From NCBI GenBank assembly GCA_937924895.1, contig CALEYP010000003.1, positions 1-64,000 on the forward strand: a stretch of DNA of 64,000 bases, written 5' to 3'. A model generated the notes under the pieces. It did no database searches. It was not told the DNA's origin and worked only from the letters and a program-made list of their open reading frames with translations. Of this stretch, positions 16,004 to 25,143 are shown in pieces; the stretch's first letter is position 1, and each line of letters starts with the position of its first letter. The stretch is from an uncultured Alphaproteobacteria bacterium (lineage in GTDB: Bacteria > Pseudomonadota > Alphaproteobacteria > Puniceispirillales > Puniceispirillaceae). Both the position numbers and the translations under genes were made by a program.

Positions 16004-16759
16004 ATGACATTGCTGGAAATCAAAGATTTACACGCAAAAATTGGTGATACTGAAATTTTGCACGGCATTAACCTCACCATTAATCGCGGTGAAGTGCATG
16101 CCATTATGGGGCCAAATGGGTCAGGAAAGAGCACGCTATCCTATGTATTATCTGGCCGTGAAGGCTATGAGGTCACAGGGGGCGACATTCTGCTAGATGG
16201 TGAATCTGTCCTGGAAATGGAAGCAGATGAGCGCGCCAGAGCTGGCATGTTTTTGGCCTTTCAATATCCTGTTGAATTGCCAGGTGTTGGTGGCATGACA
16301 TTTTTGCGGGCAGCTGTGAATGCCCGCTTGCGTGAAGAGGGCAAGGATGAAGTTGACCAATTGGCCTTTGTGAAACTTGTGCGGGCCAAAGCCAAAGAAT
16401 TAGGCGTCTCAGATGATATGCTCAAGCGCGCCGTTAATGTAGGCTTCTCAGGTGGTGAGAAGAAGCGTTATGAGATTTTGCAGATGGCATTGCTTGAACC
16501 ATCCCTAGCTGTGCTTGATGAAACAGATTCTGGCCTTGATGTTGACGCGTTGCGGATTGTGTCTGAAGGGGTCAATGCGTTACGTGGCGACCAACGTGGT
16601 ATGCTTGTAATCACGCATTATCAGCGTCTCTTATCTCACATCGTGCCTGACTTTGTGCATATTTTGGCACATGGCAAAATCATCAAATCTGGTGATAAAT
16701 CATTGGCATTAGAGGTCGAAGAAAATGGCTATGCGGGGTTGATTGATGCTGCCGAATAA
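16004..16759 (+). CDS. sufC: SUF ATPase SufC
   Basis: This 251-residue ABC-type ATPase drives conformational change of SufB-SufD. Walker A is GPNGSGKST, the signature is FSGGEKKRYEILQM and Walker B leads into LAVLDETDSGLDVDAL, the characteristic SufC form. The last 14 bases overlap the sufD start. Confidence 0.97.
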   Translation: MTLLEIKDLHAKIGDTEILHGINLTINRGEVHAIMGPNGSGKSTLSYVLSGREGYEVTGGDILLDGESVLEMEADERARAGMFLAFQYPVELPGVGGMTFLRAAVNARLREEGKDEVDQLAFVKLVRAKAKELGVSDDMLKRAVNVGFSGGEKKRYEILQMALLEPSLAVLDETDSGLDVDALRIVSEGVNALRGDQRGMLVITHYQRLLSHIVPDFVHILAHGKIIKSGDKSLALEVEENGYAGLIDAAE

Positions 16760-17915
16760 TTTGCAACAAACAGCTGCGGTATTAGCGGCGCGCGATCAGT
16801 TCGCTGCCACAGGATTGCCGGGTGCCAAATCTGAGCCTTGGATTTATACAAGGCTGCAAGAGGTTGTGGTTAATCCAGCGCAAAGCGCGCAAGCGGCCAC
16901 TTCGCCGGAGGCAGGACTTATCCTGCACTTTGATAATGGCCTGTTAGTGTCTGGTGATGTGGCATGGCCAGCCGGCATGGCTATGCGGGTATTCACAGAT
17001 GCAGATATGGCTGATTTTGCCGCCTATCTGCCAGAGGACCATCTGCTCGGCACCCTATCTGTGGGACATGTTACCTCAGCGATTGTGATTGAAGTCGAAG
17101 CAGGTGCACAGATAACAGAACTCCTCACGCTCCGCTTTACGGCCAATGTCGCAGATCAGTCAGCCCATCCTTTGATCTTTATCAAGCAAGGGGCAGGCTC
17201 CCAATGCCGTATCGTTGAGCATCATGAAAGTCATGCGGCTTTATCAGCGCCACTTATCGTGATGGATATTGGCGCAGAGGCTGTGCTTGATCATGCCAAG
17301 ATGCAAGCTGATACAGATAGCACTAAACATCTGTCGCTGACCGTGATGGCTGTGGCCGAAAAAGCTGACATTAATAGCTTTACAACAGCGATTGGCGGTC
17401 AATTAGCACGCCATGAGACTCACATGCACCTCAATGGTGAGCATGCTGATGTCGCTTTGTCATCTATCTATATGGCACGTGGGACTCAGCATCAGGATAT
17501 GACAACACGTATGTTACATCAGGTACCAAACTGTACGTCCTCGCAGCTTATTCGCGGTGTGCTTGATGATACGGCAAAAGGTGTTTTCCAAGGGAAGGTT
17601 GTAGTCGCACGCGATGCACAGAAAACCGATGGTCAACAAATGAGCCGCGCACTTCTGTTGTCACGTCAGGCAGAAGCGGATGCTAAGCCAGAGCTTGAAA
17701 TTTATGCTGATGACGTTGTCTGCTCTCATGGTGCGACTGTCGGTGAATTGGATGAAACGCATCTATTTTATTTAAAGAGCCGTGGCATCGAAGCTGATGA
17801 AGCGCGGATGATGCTCATTGAGGCCTTCTTGCTTGATACGCTTGAGACTGTGCGTTTGGACGAGTTGCGGGCCTCATTGACCACAGCCATCCAACGCTGG
17901 ATGACAGGGGTCTAA
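16746..17915 (+). CDS. sufD: Fe-S cluster assembly protein SufD
   Basis: This 389-residue paralogue of SufB contributes to cluster assembly and iron entry. The C-terminal core has DDVVCSHGATVGELDE and FYLKSRGIEADEARMMLIEAFL, the SufD signature including the conserved Cys-Ser-His. The start codon at 16746 (ATG) lies inside sufC, giving a 14-base overlap. Confidence 0.95.
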   Translation: MLPNNLQQTAAVLAARDQFAATGLPGAKSEPWIYTRLQEVVVNPAQSAQAATSPEAGLILHFDNGLLVSGDVAWPAGMAMRVFTDADMADFAAYLPEDHLLGTLSVGHVTSAIVIEVEAGAQITELLTLRFTANVADQSAHPLIFIKQGAGSQCRIVEHHESHAALSAPLIVMDIGAEAVLDHAKMQADTDSTKHLSLTVMAVAEKADINSFTTAIGGQLARHETHMHLNGEHADVALSSIYMARGTQHQDMTTRMLHQVPNCTSSQLIRGVLDDTAKGVFQGKVVVARDAQKTDGQQMSRALLLSRQAEADAKPELEIYADDVVCSHGATVGELDETHLFYLKSRGIEADEARMMLIEAFLLDTLETVRLDELRASLTTAIQRWMTGV

Positions 17916-17916
17916 G

Positions 17917-19137
17917 ATGGTTGATTTTGCAGCCTTGCGTGATGATTTTCCTATTTTGCACAAAACTGTGCATGGGAAGCGACTGGCTTATCTAGATTCA
18001 GCTGCGTCGTCACAAAAGCCACAAATGGTGCTTGATGCCTTGCAAGAGGCCTATGGCACCCATTACGCCAATGTGCATCGTGGGCTGCATTATCTGTCTG
18101 AGGCCGCAACAGATGCTTATGAGGCTGTCCGTCAAAAGGTTGCAAGCTTAATCAATGCGCCATCCTCTTCTGAGGTGATTTTTACCTCTGGGGCGACGAT
18201 GTCGCTCAATTTAATTGCGCAATCATGGGGTGGTGCCAATCTGCAAGAGGGGGACGAAATCCTCATCACCATCGCAGAACATCACGCCAATATCGTACCC
18301 TGGCAGATGGTCGCACAGCAAAAAGGCGCCAAGCTCATTGCGGCGCCAATGGCAGAAGATGGCTCGTTTGATAAGGCAGCCTTTGCCGCATGCATCACAG
18401 AGCGGACCAAAGTCATTTCCATCCCTCATGTCTCGAATGTGCTCGGCACCGTCTACCCGCTCACAGAAATTGCCTCACTGGCAAGGCAGGCAGGCGCCCT
18501 TTTCGTCGTTGATGGCTGTCAGGGCGTTGTTCATATGCCTGTGGATGTCCAAGAGATTGATTGCGATTTCTATGTCTTTTCTGGTCATAAATTATATGGG
18601 CCAAGCGGCATCGGGGTCTGTTGGGGTAAGGCGGAAATCCTCGCCGATATGCCACCATTTTTGGGTGGTGGTGACATGATTGATGATGTCGAAATTGCAC
18701 GTTCTACCTACGCCCCACCACCAGCAAGATTTGAAGCAGGCACGCCTCCTATTGCCGAATGTATTGGTCTTGGTGCCGCCATTGACTATGTGCAGCAAAT
18801 TGGGATGGCCGCCATTCGCGACCATGAAATGAGCCTGTTACGATATGGGGTGCAGCGCTTAAGTGAAGTGGATGGTATCACATTCATCGGCACAGCCGCT
18901 GGCAAGTCAGGTGTGATTTCCTTCACGCTTGATGAGGTGCATCCGCATGATATCTCAACCTTGATTGATCATGATGGGGTAGCCATTCGGGCAGGTCATC
19001 ATTGCGCCCAACCTTTGATGAAATCATTAGGCCTATCATCGACAGCGCGCGCGTCTGTTGGCCTCTATAGCTGTGAAGAAGATTTTGATGCTTTGACCGA
19101 GGCGTTGCACAAGGTAAATAGGATCTTTAAATCATGA
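17917..19137 (+). CDS. sufS: Cysteine desulfurase SufS
   Basis: This 406-residue PLP enzyme removes sulfur from cysteine for cluster assembly. The lysine that binds PLP is in FYVFSGHKLYGPSGIG. The active-site cysteine segment is RAGHHCAQPLM, the group II (SufS) form. It starts 1 base after the sufD stop. Neither SufE nor SufU is encoded in this operon, so the sulfur acceptor must lie elsewhere or be replaced. Confidence 0.96.
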   Translation: MVDFAALRDDFPILHKTVHGKRLAYLDSAASSQKPQMVLDALQEAYGTHYANVHRGLHYLSEAATDAYEAVRQKVASLINAPSSSEVIFTSGATMSLNLIAQSWGGANLQEGDEILITIAEHHANIVPWQMVAQQKGAKLIAAPMAEDGSFDKAAFAACITERTKVISIPHVSNVLGTVYPLTEIASLARQAGALFVVDGCQGVVHMPVDVQEIDCDFYVFSGHKLYGPSGIGVCWGKAEILADMPPFLGGGDMIDDVEIARSTYAPPPARFEAGTPPIAECIGLGAAIDYVQQIGMAAIRDHEMSLLRYGVQRLSEVDGITFIGTAAGKSGVISFTLDEVHPHDISTLIDHDGVAIRAGHHCAQPLMKSLGLSSTARASVGLYSCEEDFDALTEALHKVNRIFKS

Positions 19138-19544
19138 CAAAGGATGTATTTGACGGCCCGTCCTTACACGATTTTCTCCCTGATGTCAGTCAGGGCTACC
19201 AGGCTGTGGCGGGCCAACCACGTTCCGATGGTGCAACGGGTAAGGTATCAGAAGCAAAGATTATTGCGCAAATTGAGACAATTCAAGATCCTGAGATTCC
19301 GGTAAATATTTACGAATTAGGCTTGATTTATGATATTATTCGGCATGACACTGGTGATGTAGATATCACTATGTCGCTCACTGCGCCTGGCTGTCCTGTC
19401 GCCGGTGAGATGCCTAAGCAAGTGGCGGCGGCCGTGGCTGAATGTGATGATGTTGGTCAAGTGACCGTCTCTTTGGTGTGGGACCCTGCCTGGACACCCG
19501 ACCGGATGAGTGAAGATGCGCGCATGGCGCTTGATTTTGATTAA
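19134..19544 (+). CDS. sufT: SUF-associated DUF59/MIP18-family protein SufT
   Basis: This 136-residue protein has a variable N-terminal 45 residues and then a MIP18/DUF59 domain with DPEIPVNIYELGLIYDI, MSLTAPGCPVAGEM and VWDPAWTPDRMSEDAR. This family aids Fe-S protein maturation and commonly sits in SUF operons. The ATG overlaps the sufS stop (ATGA). Confidence 0.92.
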   Translation: MTKDVFDGPSLHDFLPDVSQGYQAVAGQPRSDGATGKVSEAKIIAQIETIQDPEIPVNIYELGLIYDIIRHDTGDVDITMSLTAPGCPVAGEMPKQVAAAVAECDDVGQVTVSLVWDPAWTPDRMSEDARMALDFD

Positions 19545-19579
19545 CCTATGTGATGATAGAAACAGATAGCTGAATACAG

Positions 19580-19930
19580 ATGTTTGACCCAACAAAACCA
19601 ATTGTGACTCTGACAGATAAAGCCGTCGCGCATGTCAAAAAGCTCATGGAGCGTGCTGATAATGATATTATCGGGTTGCGTGTGGGTATTAAGACCGCGG
19701 GCTGTTCTGGCTTACAATATGTGGTGGAATTCGCCTCTGAAAAAAAGCCATTTGAGGATGTAATCACACAAGATGGCGCAACAATCCTAATTGACCCATC
19801 TGCTGTGATGTTTTTGATTGGGTCTGAAATGGATTGGGTCGAAGAGAAATTTTCATCTCAATTTGTTTTTAATAACCCTAATGAAACAGCGCGCTGCGGT
19901 TGCGGCGAAAGCTTTACCGTCGAGGCGTAA
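19580..19930 (+). CDS. sufA: A-type Fe-S carrier protein (SufA/ErpA-like)
   Basis: This 116-residue HesB/IscA-family carrier has the three ligand Cys: GCSGLQY and the C-terminal RCGCGESF. It delivers clusters from the SUF scaffold to targets. It is the last classic suf gene; the Atm1-type exporter begins 2 bases after it. Confidence 0.93.
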   Translation: MFDPTKPIVTLTDKAVAHVKKLMERADNDIIGLRVGIKTAGCSGLQYVVEFASEKKPFEDVITQDGATILIDPSAVMFLIGSEMDWVEEKFSSQFVFNNPNETARCGCGESFTVEA

Positions 19931-19932
19931 TC

Positions 19933-21771
19933 ATGTCATCATCAACCACTGATAAGCGCGCGTCCTTTTTCGCGCGTTTTCTTGTTTTAGCCAAAGAATT
20001 ATATGATTACACCGCGCCGAAAGGTGACAAGGTGGTCCGTGCGCGGATTTTATTTGCCTTCTTATGCCTTGTGGCAGCTAAATTATCTAATCTCGTGACG
20101 CCTTTGCTCTATGGGGCGTCTGTTGATTTGGTGAATGGGGAAGATGGATTTTCTTTGACGCTACTGTGGTTTATCTTAGGTGGTTATGCGGTTGCTCGTC
20201 TTGGCCAACAGATTTTCTCAGAAGCCAAGCAATATCTGTTTGCGCGCGTCGCGCAGCGTGCGGTTCGTGGCGCCGCCATGCAAGCCTTTCGGCATTTGCA
20301 TAAACTATCTCTGCGCTTTCATTTGGACCGTCAAACAGGGGGCATGACGCGGGCTGTTGAGAGAGGCGCCAAAGGTGTAGAATTCCTGCTCACCATGGCG
20401 ACTTTTGAGATCCTGCCTCTCTTAATTGAAGTGATTTTTGTCAGTGCCGTTCTCTGGTATCTCTTTGGTTTGCCTTATGCGGTTATTACTTTCTTTACCG
20501 TTGTGATTTATGCGCTCTTTACCATGCGCGTCACAGAATGGCGGATGGCGTTCCGCCGCCAGATGAATAGCGCTGATGAGACAGCGGCAACCAAGGCAGT
20601 TGATTCCCTGTTGAATTATGAAACGGTTAAATATTTCAATAATGAAGAGAATGAAGCCGCGCGTTATGATGATGCGATGCGTCGTTATGAAGATGCAGCC
20701 GTGCGGTCTCGGACATCATTGGCCGCTGTGAATGTGGGGCAAGGCGCTATCATTGCGCTGGGTCTGGTATTGGTCATGGGATTTGCCGGCTATGATATCC
20801 AACAAGGCACCATGTCAGTGGGTGATTTTGTGGCAGTAAATACCTATCTGTTACAGCTATATTTACCTTTGAACTTCCTTGGTTATGTCTATCGTGAGGT
20901 CCGTCAATCACTCATCGATTTGGAGCGGATGCTAGGATTAATCGAAGAAGATCCTGATATTAAGGACAAACCCGCAGCGCCTGCCTTGCGCCTTAGCAAA
21001 GGAGCGATCACTTTCGATAACGTTCATTTCTCCTACCGTGACCGGCCTATTCTCAAAGGGGTCAGCTTTGAGGTGCCAGCTGGTAAGCGCGTGGCAATGG
21101 TTGGCCCTAGTGGGGCGGGCAAGTAAACTATTTCACGGCTGCTCTTCCGCTTTTATGACCCGCAACAAGGGCGTGTTTTAATTGACGGCCAAGACATCAG
21201 AGAGGTGCGCCAAGATACGGTTCGTGCCGCTATTGGTGTCGTGCCGCAAGATACGGTGATGTTCAATGATACCATCAGCTATAATATTGGCTATGGGCAT
21301 TTTGGCGCTGACCAAACGGCGATTGAGCAAGCCGCAAAATTAGCCGCAATTGATCACTTCATTGAAAACTTGCCAGATAGGTATGAATCACTTGTTGGCG
21401 AACGGGGACTGAAGCTATCAGGCGGTGAAAAACAGCGTGTCGCTATTGCCCGTGCCATTTTGAAACAGCCAACCATCTTCTTGTTTGATGAGGCAACATC
21501 TGCCCTGGATAGCCGCACTGAGAAAGAGATTCAAAGGGCGCTTAATCATGTCTCTAAGAGCCAAACAACCCTTGTCATTGCGCATCGCCTCTCAACGATT
21601 GTTGATGCTGATCAAATCCTTGTGATGAATGAAGGGGTCATTGCTGAACAAGGCACTCATCGCGAATTGCTAGCGCAAAATGGTCTCTATGCTACGATGT
21701 GGGCGCGTCAATCAGACGGATTTCTGGATAAAGAGGATGATGCTGATTTAACGGTGCTTTCCCATGCATGA
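19933..21771 (+). pseudogene. Atm1/HMT1-type ABC exporter interrupted by an in-frame TAA in Walker A
   Basis: The uninterrupted frame would encode 612 residues: a six-helix membrane domain with the Atm1 hallmark DSLLNYETVKYFNNE, then a full ATPase domain. At codon 398 (21124-21126) a TAA replaces the Ser of Walker A: the frame reads GPSGAGK-stop-TISRLLF. The frame is open on both sides. The downstream part keeps the Q-loop region, signature LSGGEKQRVAIARA, Walker B IFLFDEATSALD and an H-loop. One C-to-A change (TCA to TAA) explains it. It could be a recent nonsense mutation, a sequencing error or a readthrough site. Atm1-type exporters move glutathione-sulfur compounds linked to Fe-S biogenesis, fitting the SUF neighbourhood. 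Confidence 0.88.
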
Positions 21772-22726
21772 TTTGATTGCCGAAGATAGCCGCTATGCGA
21801 AGGCGCGGCTGGAGGGCGTTGATATCTATGCTGACCTGCCACAGGGGCAAATAGTTCGTGCACATTTATGGTCTTGCGGGATGCCAGATGCGCCACGTTT
21901 GTTAATCCTGCCAGGCTTTACAGAATTTTGTGAAAAATATGCGCATGTCATGAAGCGTGCCGTCTCACTTGGGTTTGATTGCCTCGCCATTGATTGGCCA
22001 GGGCAGGGGCGCTCCGGTCATTTAGGGCGCAAAGCTGTGGCGGTACATTGTGATGATTTTAGCAATCACATCCATGCGCTTGAGGTCGTGATCACAGAAG
22101 CCGGTTGGCAAGAGGCGCCTATGCATATATTGGCGCATTCAATGGGGGGGCATTTGGCGTTGCGCGCCGCGCATTATTTTGGGCCGCGCATCCTATCACT
22201 GGCCCTATCAGCCCCAATGATATTACCAACACCAAAACCTGTGACAGGGGTGTTGTGGTTAGCACGTATCTTGAAGCTATGCGGCTTAGCACGCTCTCAT
22301 GTTCCCTTTACCTCTGTGCCAGAACTTGAAACAGCGACATCCTTTGTGCCAAGTAATCAGCTGACTACAGATCCGGCAGGATTCGCGTGGCAAACGCATT
22401 GGTTTAAGACACAGCCAGATTTGCGACGCTATGGCGCCACAGTAGGTTGGGTTTATGCTGCCTACCATTCAGCCCTGCAAACATTATTGCGCCCGTCCTA
22501 TCTCGCAGATATCACAATACCAGCGGTGCTGTTCCAGCCAGAAGATGAACAGGTGGTTGATAAAGCGGCCATTGCGACAGCCGCCAAGCATTTGCCGCAA
22601 GGGGTTTGTGTGCCCATTGCCAAAGCGCGCCATGAGCTGCTGAATGAAACGCCGCAGATTGATGTACAGATGTGGACAGAGCTCACGGCTTTCTGGCGCG
22701 CGCAAGGCCTCTCTCTTGCCTCATAA
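21764..22726 (+). CDS. Alpha/beta hydrolase, lysophospholipase-like
   Basis: This 320-residue serine hydrolase shows LILPGFTEFCEKYAHVMKR, DWPGQGRSG and the nucleophile elbow AHSMGGHLALR. An acid Asp/Glu (FQPEDEQVVD) and a late His (ARHELLNE) complete the triad. This is the PldB/monoacylglycerol-lipase branch. It overlaps the end of the exporter frame by 8 bases and may depend on its translation. It converges with nadK, leaving only 7 bases between them. The substrate is unknown. Confidence 0.87.
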   Translation: MHDLIAEDSRYAKARLEGVDIYADLPQGQIVRAHLWSCGMPDAPRLLILPGFTEFCEKYAHVMKRAVSLGFDCLAIDWPGQGRSGHLGRKAVAVHCDDFSNHIHALEVVITEAGWQEAPMHILAHSMGGHLALRAAHYFGPRILSLALSAPMILPTPKPVTGVLWLARILKLCGLARSHVPFTSVPELETATSFVPSNQLTTDPAGFAWQTHWFKTQPDLRRYGATVGWVYAAYHSALQTLLRPSYLADITIPAVLFQPEDEQVVDKAAIATAAKHLPQGVCVPIAKARHELLNETPQIDVQMWTELTAFWRAQGLSLAS

Positions 22727-22733
22727 TAAGCGT

Positions 22734-23492
22734 TTAAGACGAGAATTGCTCTTTAATGATGCGGTCAGCCAATGAGGCGTGAGGGTCATGCAAAATCCGC
22801 GCGGCATGACTGTTATCTTGGCGTATGGTCGCAGACACAATATCACGAAATTCAATATTATCCGCTGAAATGGATTGAGACCGAAAATCAGGTTCTCTCA
22901 CCGTAAAGGTCACTTCGCAATCATCTGGGAGCAACGCCCCGCGCCAGCGCCTCGGACGGAACGCAGAAATGGGCGTGAGCGCTAGCAAATTAGAGCGAAT
23001 TGGCAAAATGGGCCCATGAGCAGATAAATTATAGGCAGTTGAGCCTTGTGATGTTGATAAAATGACTCCATCGCAAATGAGCTCTTCCATCTCAACAGAA
23101 CCATTGACGGCAATGGTGAGATGCGCCGCTGCATGGGTTTGGCGAAGCAATGACACCTCATTGAAGGCAAGCGCGCTATGGGTGTTGCCAGCTCTATCTG
23201 TGGCTGTCATGCGCAGCGGGTGGATACGTGCCCTCGTGGCTGCCTTAACACGCGCTTCAAGCTTATCCGCTTCATAATCATTCATCAAAAAACCAACACG
23301 GCCACAATTCATGCCATAGAGGTCTTTGCCATGATCAAGATTTTGCCGCAGCGCATGCAGCATCTGTCCATCGCCGCCAAGAACGATGATGACATCGCAC
23401 GCTGCCAGTTCGGTTTGGCCATAGCGTTCAGTCAAAGCAGCAAACCTCGCTTGCGCCTGATCATGTGTTGATGACATAAAGTGAAATTTCAT
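22734..23492 (-). CDS. nadK: NAD kinase
   Basis: This 252-residue enzyme phosphorylates NAD to NADP. The motifs are VIIVLGGDGQMLHALR (the GGDG signature), YGMNCGRVGFLMN and ILSTSQGSTAYNLSAHGPILP. The ATG at 23492 gives the standard alphaproteobacterial start MKFHFMSS; the frame runs on to 23648 but that part is non-homologous and lies over the fdhD promoter. The Shine-Dalgarno is weak. Confidence 0.93.
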   Translation of the reverse strand: MKFHFMSSTHDQAQARFAALTERYGQTELAACDVIIVLGGDGQMLHALRQNLDHGKDLYGMNCGRVGFLMNDYEADKLEARVKAATRARIHPLRMTATDRAGNTHSALAFNEVSLLRQTHAAAHLTIAVNGSVEMEELICDGVILSTSQGSTAYNLSAHGPILPIRSNLLALTPISAFRPRRWRGALLPDDCEVTFTVREPDFRSQSISADNIEFRDIVSATIRQDNSHAARILHDPHASLADRIIKEQFSS

Positions 23493-23638
23493 CGACAGAA
23501 GAACCCTATAGAAAATCGCAAAATGACGTATCTTGACGATACATGTCGTGTCATAATGATACCACATGACAGCATGACAGACTATCTTGTCAATGTGCCA
23601 TTTAATGAGAGTGAAGAAGTTAGGCGTTAAGGTCGCGC

Positions 23639-24511
23639 ATGAAACCAATATATCCTACACCGGACAAGGCTGGTTTAACCACCTCACTGACGGGCCTAGA
23701 TGCTAAAGGCCAAGCGGTGACGATCCCTGTTGTGACAGAACGACCGCTGACGATTTTCCTCAACCGTCAGGAAGTGGTCACAGCGATGACTCTAGGTGAT
23801 CAACCAGAGGCATTGGCTGTTGGGTTTCTACGAAATCAGAATATGCTTACCGCTGATGATGAAATCACTGCTATTGATGTAGATGAAGAGCTAGCGGTTG
23901 TGGTTGTGCGTACGGAGCGGGCCACAAATTATGAAGATAAATTACAGAAGAAGATTCGCACAAGTGGCTGTGCGCAAGGCACATTATATGGCGATATCAT
24001 GGATCAATTTGATCAGATCACGCTCCCCGAGGGGCCAAAAGTCAAAGCCTCAACACTCTATCAGCTATCAGCCACTATTAATGCCATCCCCTCTTTATAT
24101 TTAAAAGCTGGCGCGATCCATGGCTGCGCTCTCGCAACGGATGAAACACCACTTTTGTATCTAGAAGATATTGGTCGGCATAATGCGGTTGATAAAATTG
24201 CAGGCCATATGTTTTTGCAGGATATATCAGGGGCTGATAAGATTTTTTATACCACAGGTCGTCTGACAACTGAGATGGTCATTAAGACAGTGTTGATGGG
24301 TATACCAATATTAGTATCGCGTTCTGGCTTTACCGAGGCAGGAGTATCACTTGCTAGGCAAGCGGGGCTAACCTTGGTGGGGCGTATGCGCGGGGCCCGC
24401 TTCACTGTATTGTCTGGTGCTGAGCGCATCCTATTTGATGACATCCGCGAAGAGGTCCAACAAGAGAAAAGCTCTGCGCAATCTGCCCAATTAGGAGGGC
24501 GCGACAGATGA
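23639..24511 (+). CDS. fdhD: Formate dehydrogenase accessory sulfurtransferase FdhD
   Basis: This 290-residue protein transfers sulfur to the molybdenum cofactor of formate dehydrogenase. It has RTSGCAQGT (Cys111), GAIHGCALA, EDIGRHNAVDKIAG and YTTGRLTTEMV. E. coli FdhD has a CxxC pair at the first site; here only one Cys is present, as in other single-Cys members. It precedes mobA with a 4-base overlap and is about 13 kb from the formate dehydrogenase genes it serves. Confidence 0.95.
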   Translation: MKPIYPTPDKAGLTTSLTGLDAKGQAVTIPVVTERPLTIFLNRQEVVTAMTLGDQPEALAVGFLRNQNMLTADDEITAIDVDEELAVVVVRTERATNYEDKLQKKIRTSGCAQGTLYGDIMDQFDQITLPEGPKVKASTLYQLSATINAIPSLYLKAGAIHGCALATDETPLLYLEDIGRHNAVDKIAGHMFLQDISGADKIFYTTGRLTTEMVIKTVLMGIPILVSRSGFTEAGVSLARQAGLTLVGRMRGARFTVLSGAERILFDDIREEVQQEKSSAQSAQLGGRDR

Positions 24512-25134
24512 GGATGGCCTGTTGTTTACTGGCTGGTGGGCAAGGTCAGCGTATGGGGCAGGGGGATAAGGGGCTTATCCAGATTGACGGCCAAACCATC
24601 TTGGATAGTCTAATCGAGCGCTTTTCCCATCACAGCCCTCTATTATTGAATGCAAATGGTGATGCAACCCGTTTTGGGCGCTTTGACATCCCTGTTATCC
24701 CAGATGAAGTGGCTGGCTTTCAAGGCCCGCTTGCCGGCATACATGCTGCTTTGTCCTATTTGGCGACCCATCATCCAATGGTGAGCCATTGCTTGATTAT
24801 ACCAACAGATGCGCCGTTTTTGCCATCAAATCTCGGTGATATCTGTGCTGACCATTTGACGATGGCACCGCTAATCAGTGTCATGAGCAACGGACGCACG
24901 CATCCTGTTATCGGATTATGGCCAGTCTCGGTCTTGCCACAGCTAACAACCGCGCTGTGTGACAGAGATGTGCGCAAGATTGATGCCTTCACAGCTGAGA
25001 TTGGCTGTCACTATGTCCCCTTTGATGAGACGCCTGACCCGTTTTTAAATCTGAACCGACCCGCTGATTTGGCAAGGTTACAGGAGGCAGGGCATCATCA
25101 AATTGATCTCGCTTTTTTCCAGCAATCTAAGTAA
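24508..25134 (+). CDS. mobA: Molybdenum cofactor guanylyltransferase MobA
   Basis: This 208-residue enzyme attaches GMP to molybdopterin, giving the MGD cofactor used by the formate dehydrogenase. The nucleotide-binding start is LLAGGQGQRMGQGDKGL, followed by DEVAGFQGPLAGI and PTDAPFLP. The ATG overlaps the fdhD stop. Confidence 0.94.
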   Translation: MRMACCLLAGGQGQRMGQGDKGLIQIDGQTILDSLIERFSHHSPLLLNANGDATRFGRFDIPVIPDEVAGFQGPLAGIHAALSYLATHHPMVSHCLIIPTDAPFLPSNLGDICADHLTMAPLISVMSNGRTHPVIGLWPVSVLPQLTTALCDRDVRKIDAFTAEIGCHYVPFDETPDPFLNLNRPADLARLQEAGHHQIDLAFFQQSK

Positions 25135-25143
25135 AAGAAATTC

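Noticed and set aside
21124..21126. Reassigned or recoded UAA codon as a general feature of this organism
   Set aside because: Many genes here end in TAA at the expected family length (for example ald, rpmF and hspQ), so TAA works as a normal stop. The two interruptions are gene-specific.
23493..23648. N-terminal extension of nadK by 52 residues
   Set aside because: The extra part has no homology to NAD kinase, is Cys/His/Tyr-rich in an AT-rich promoter stretch and would overlap the fdhD start.
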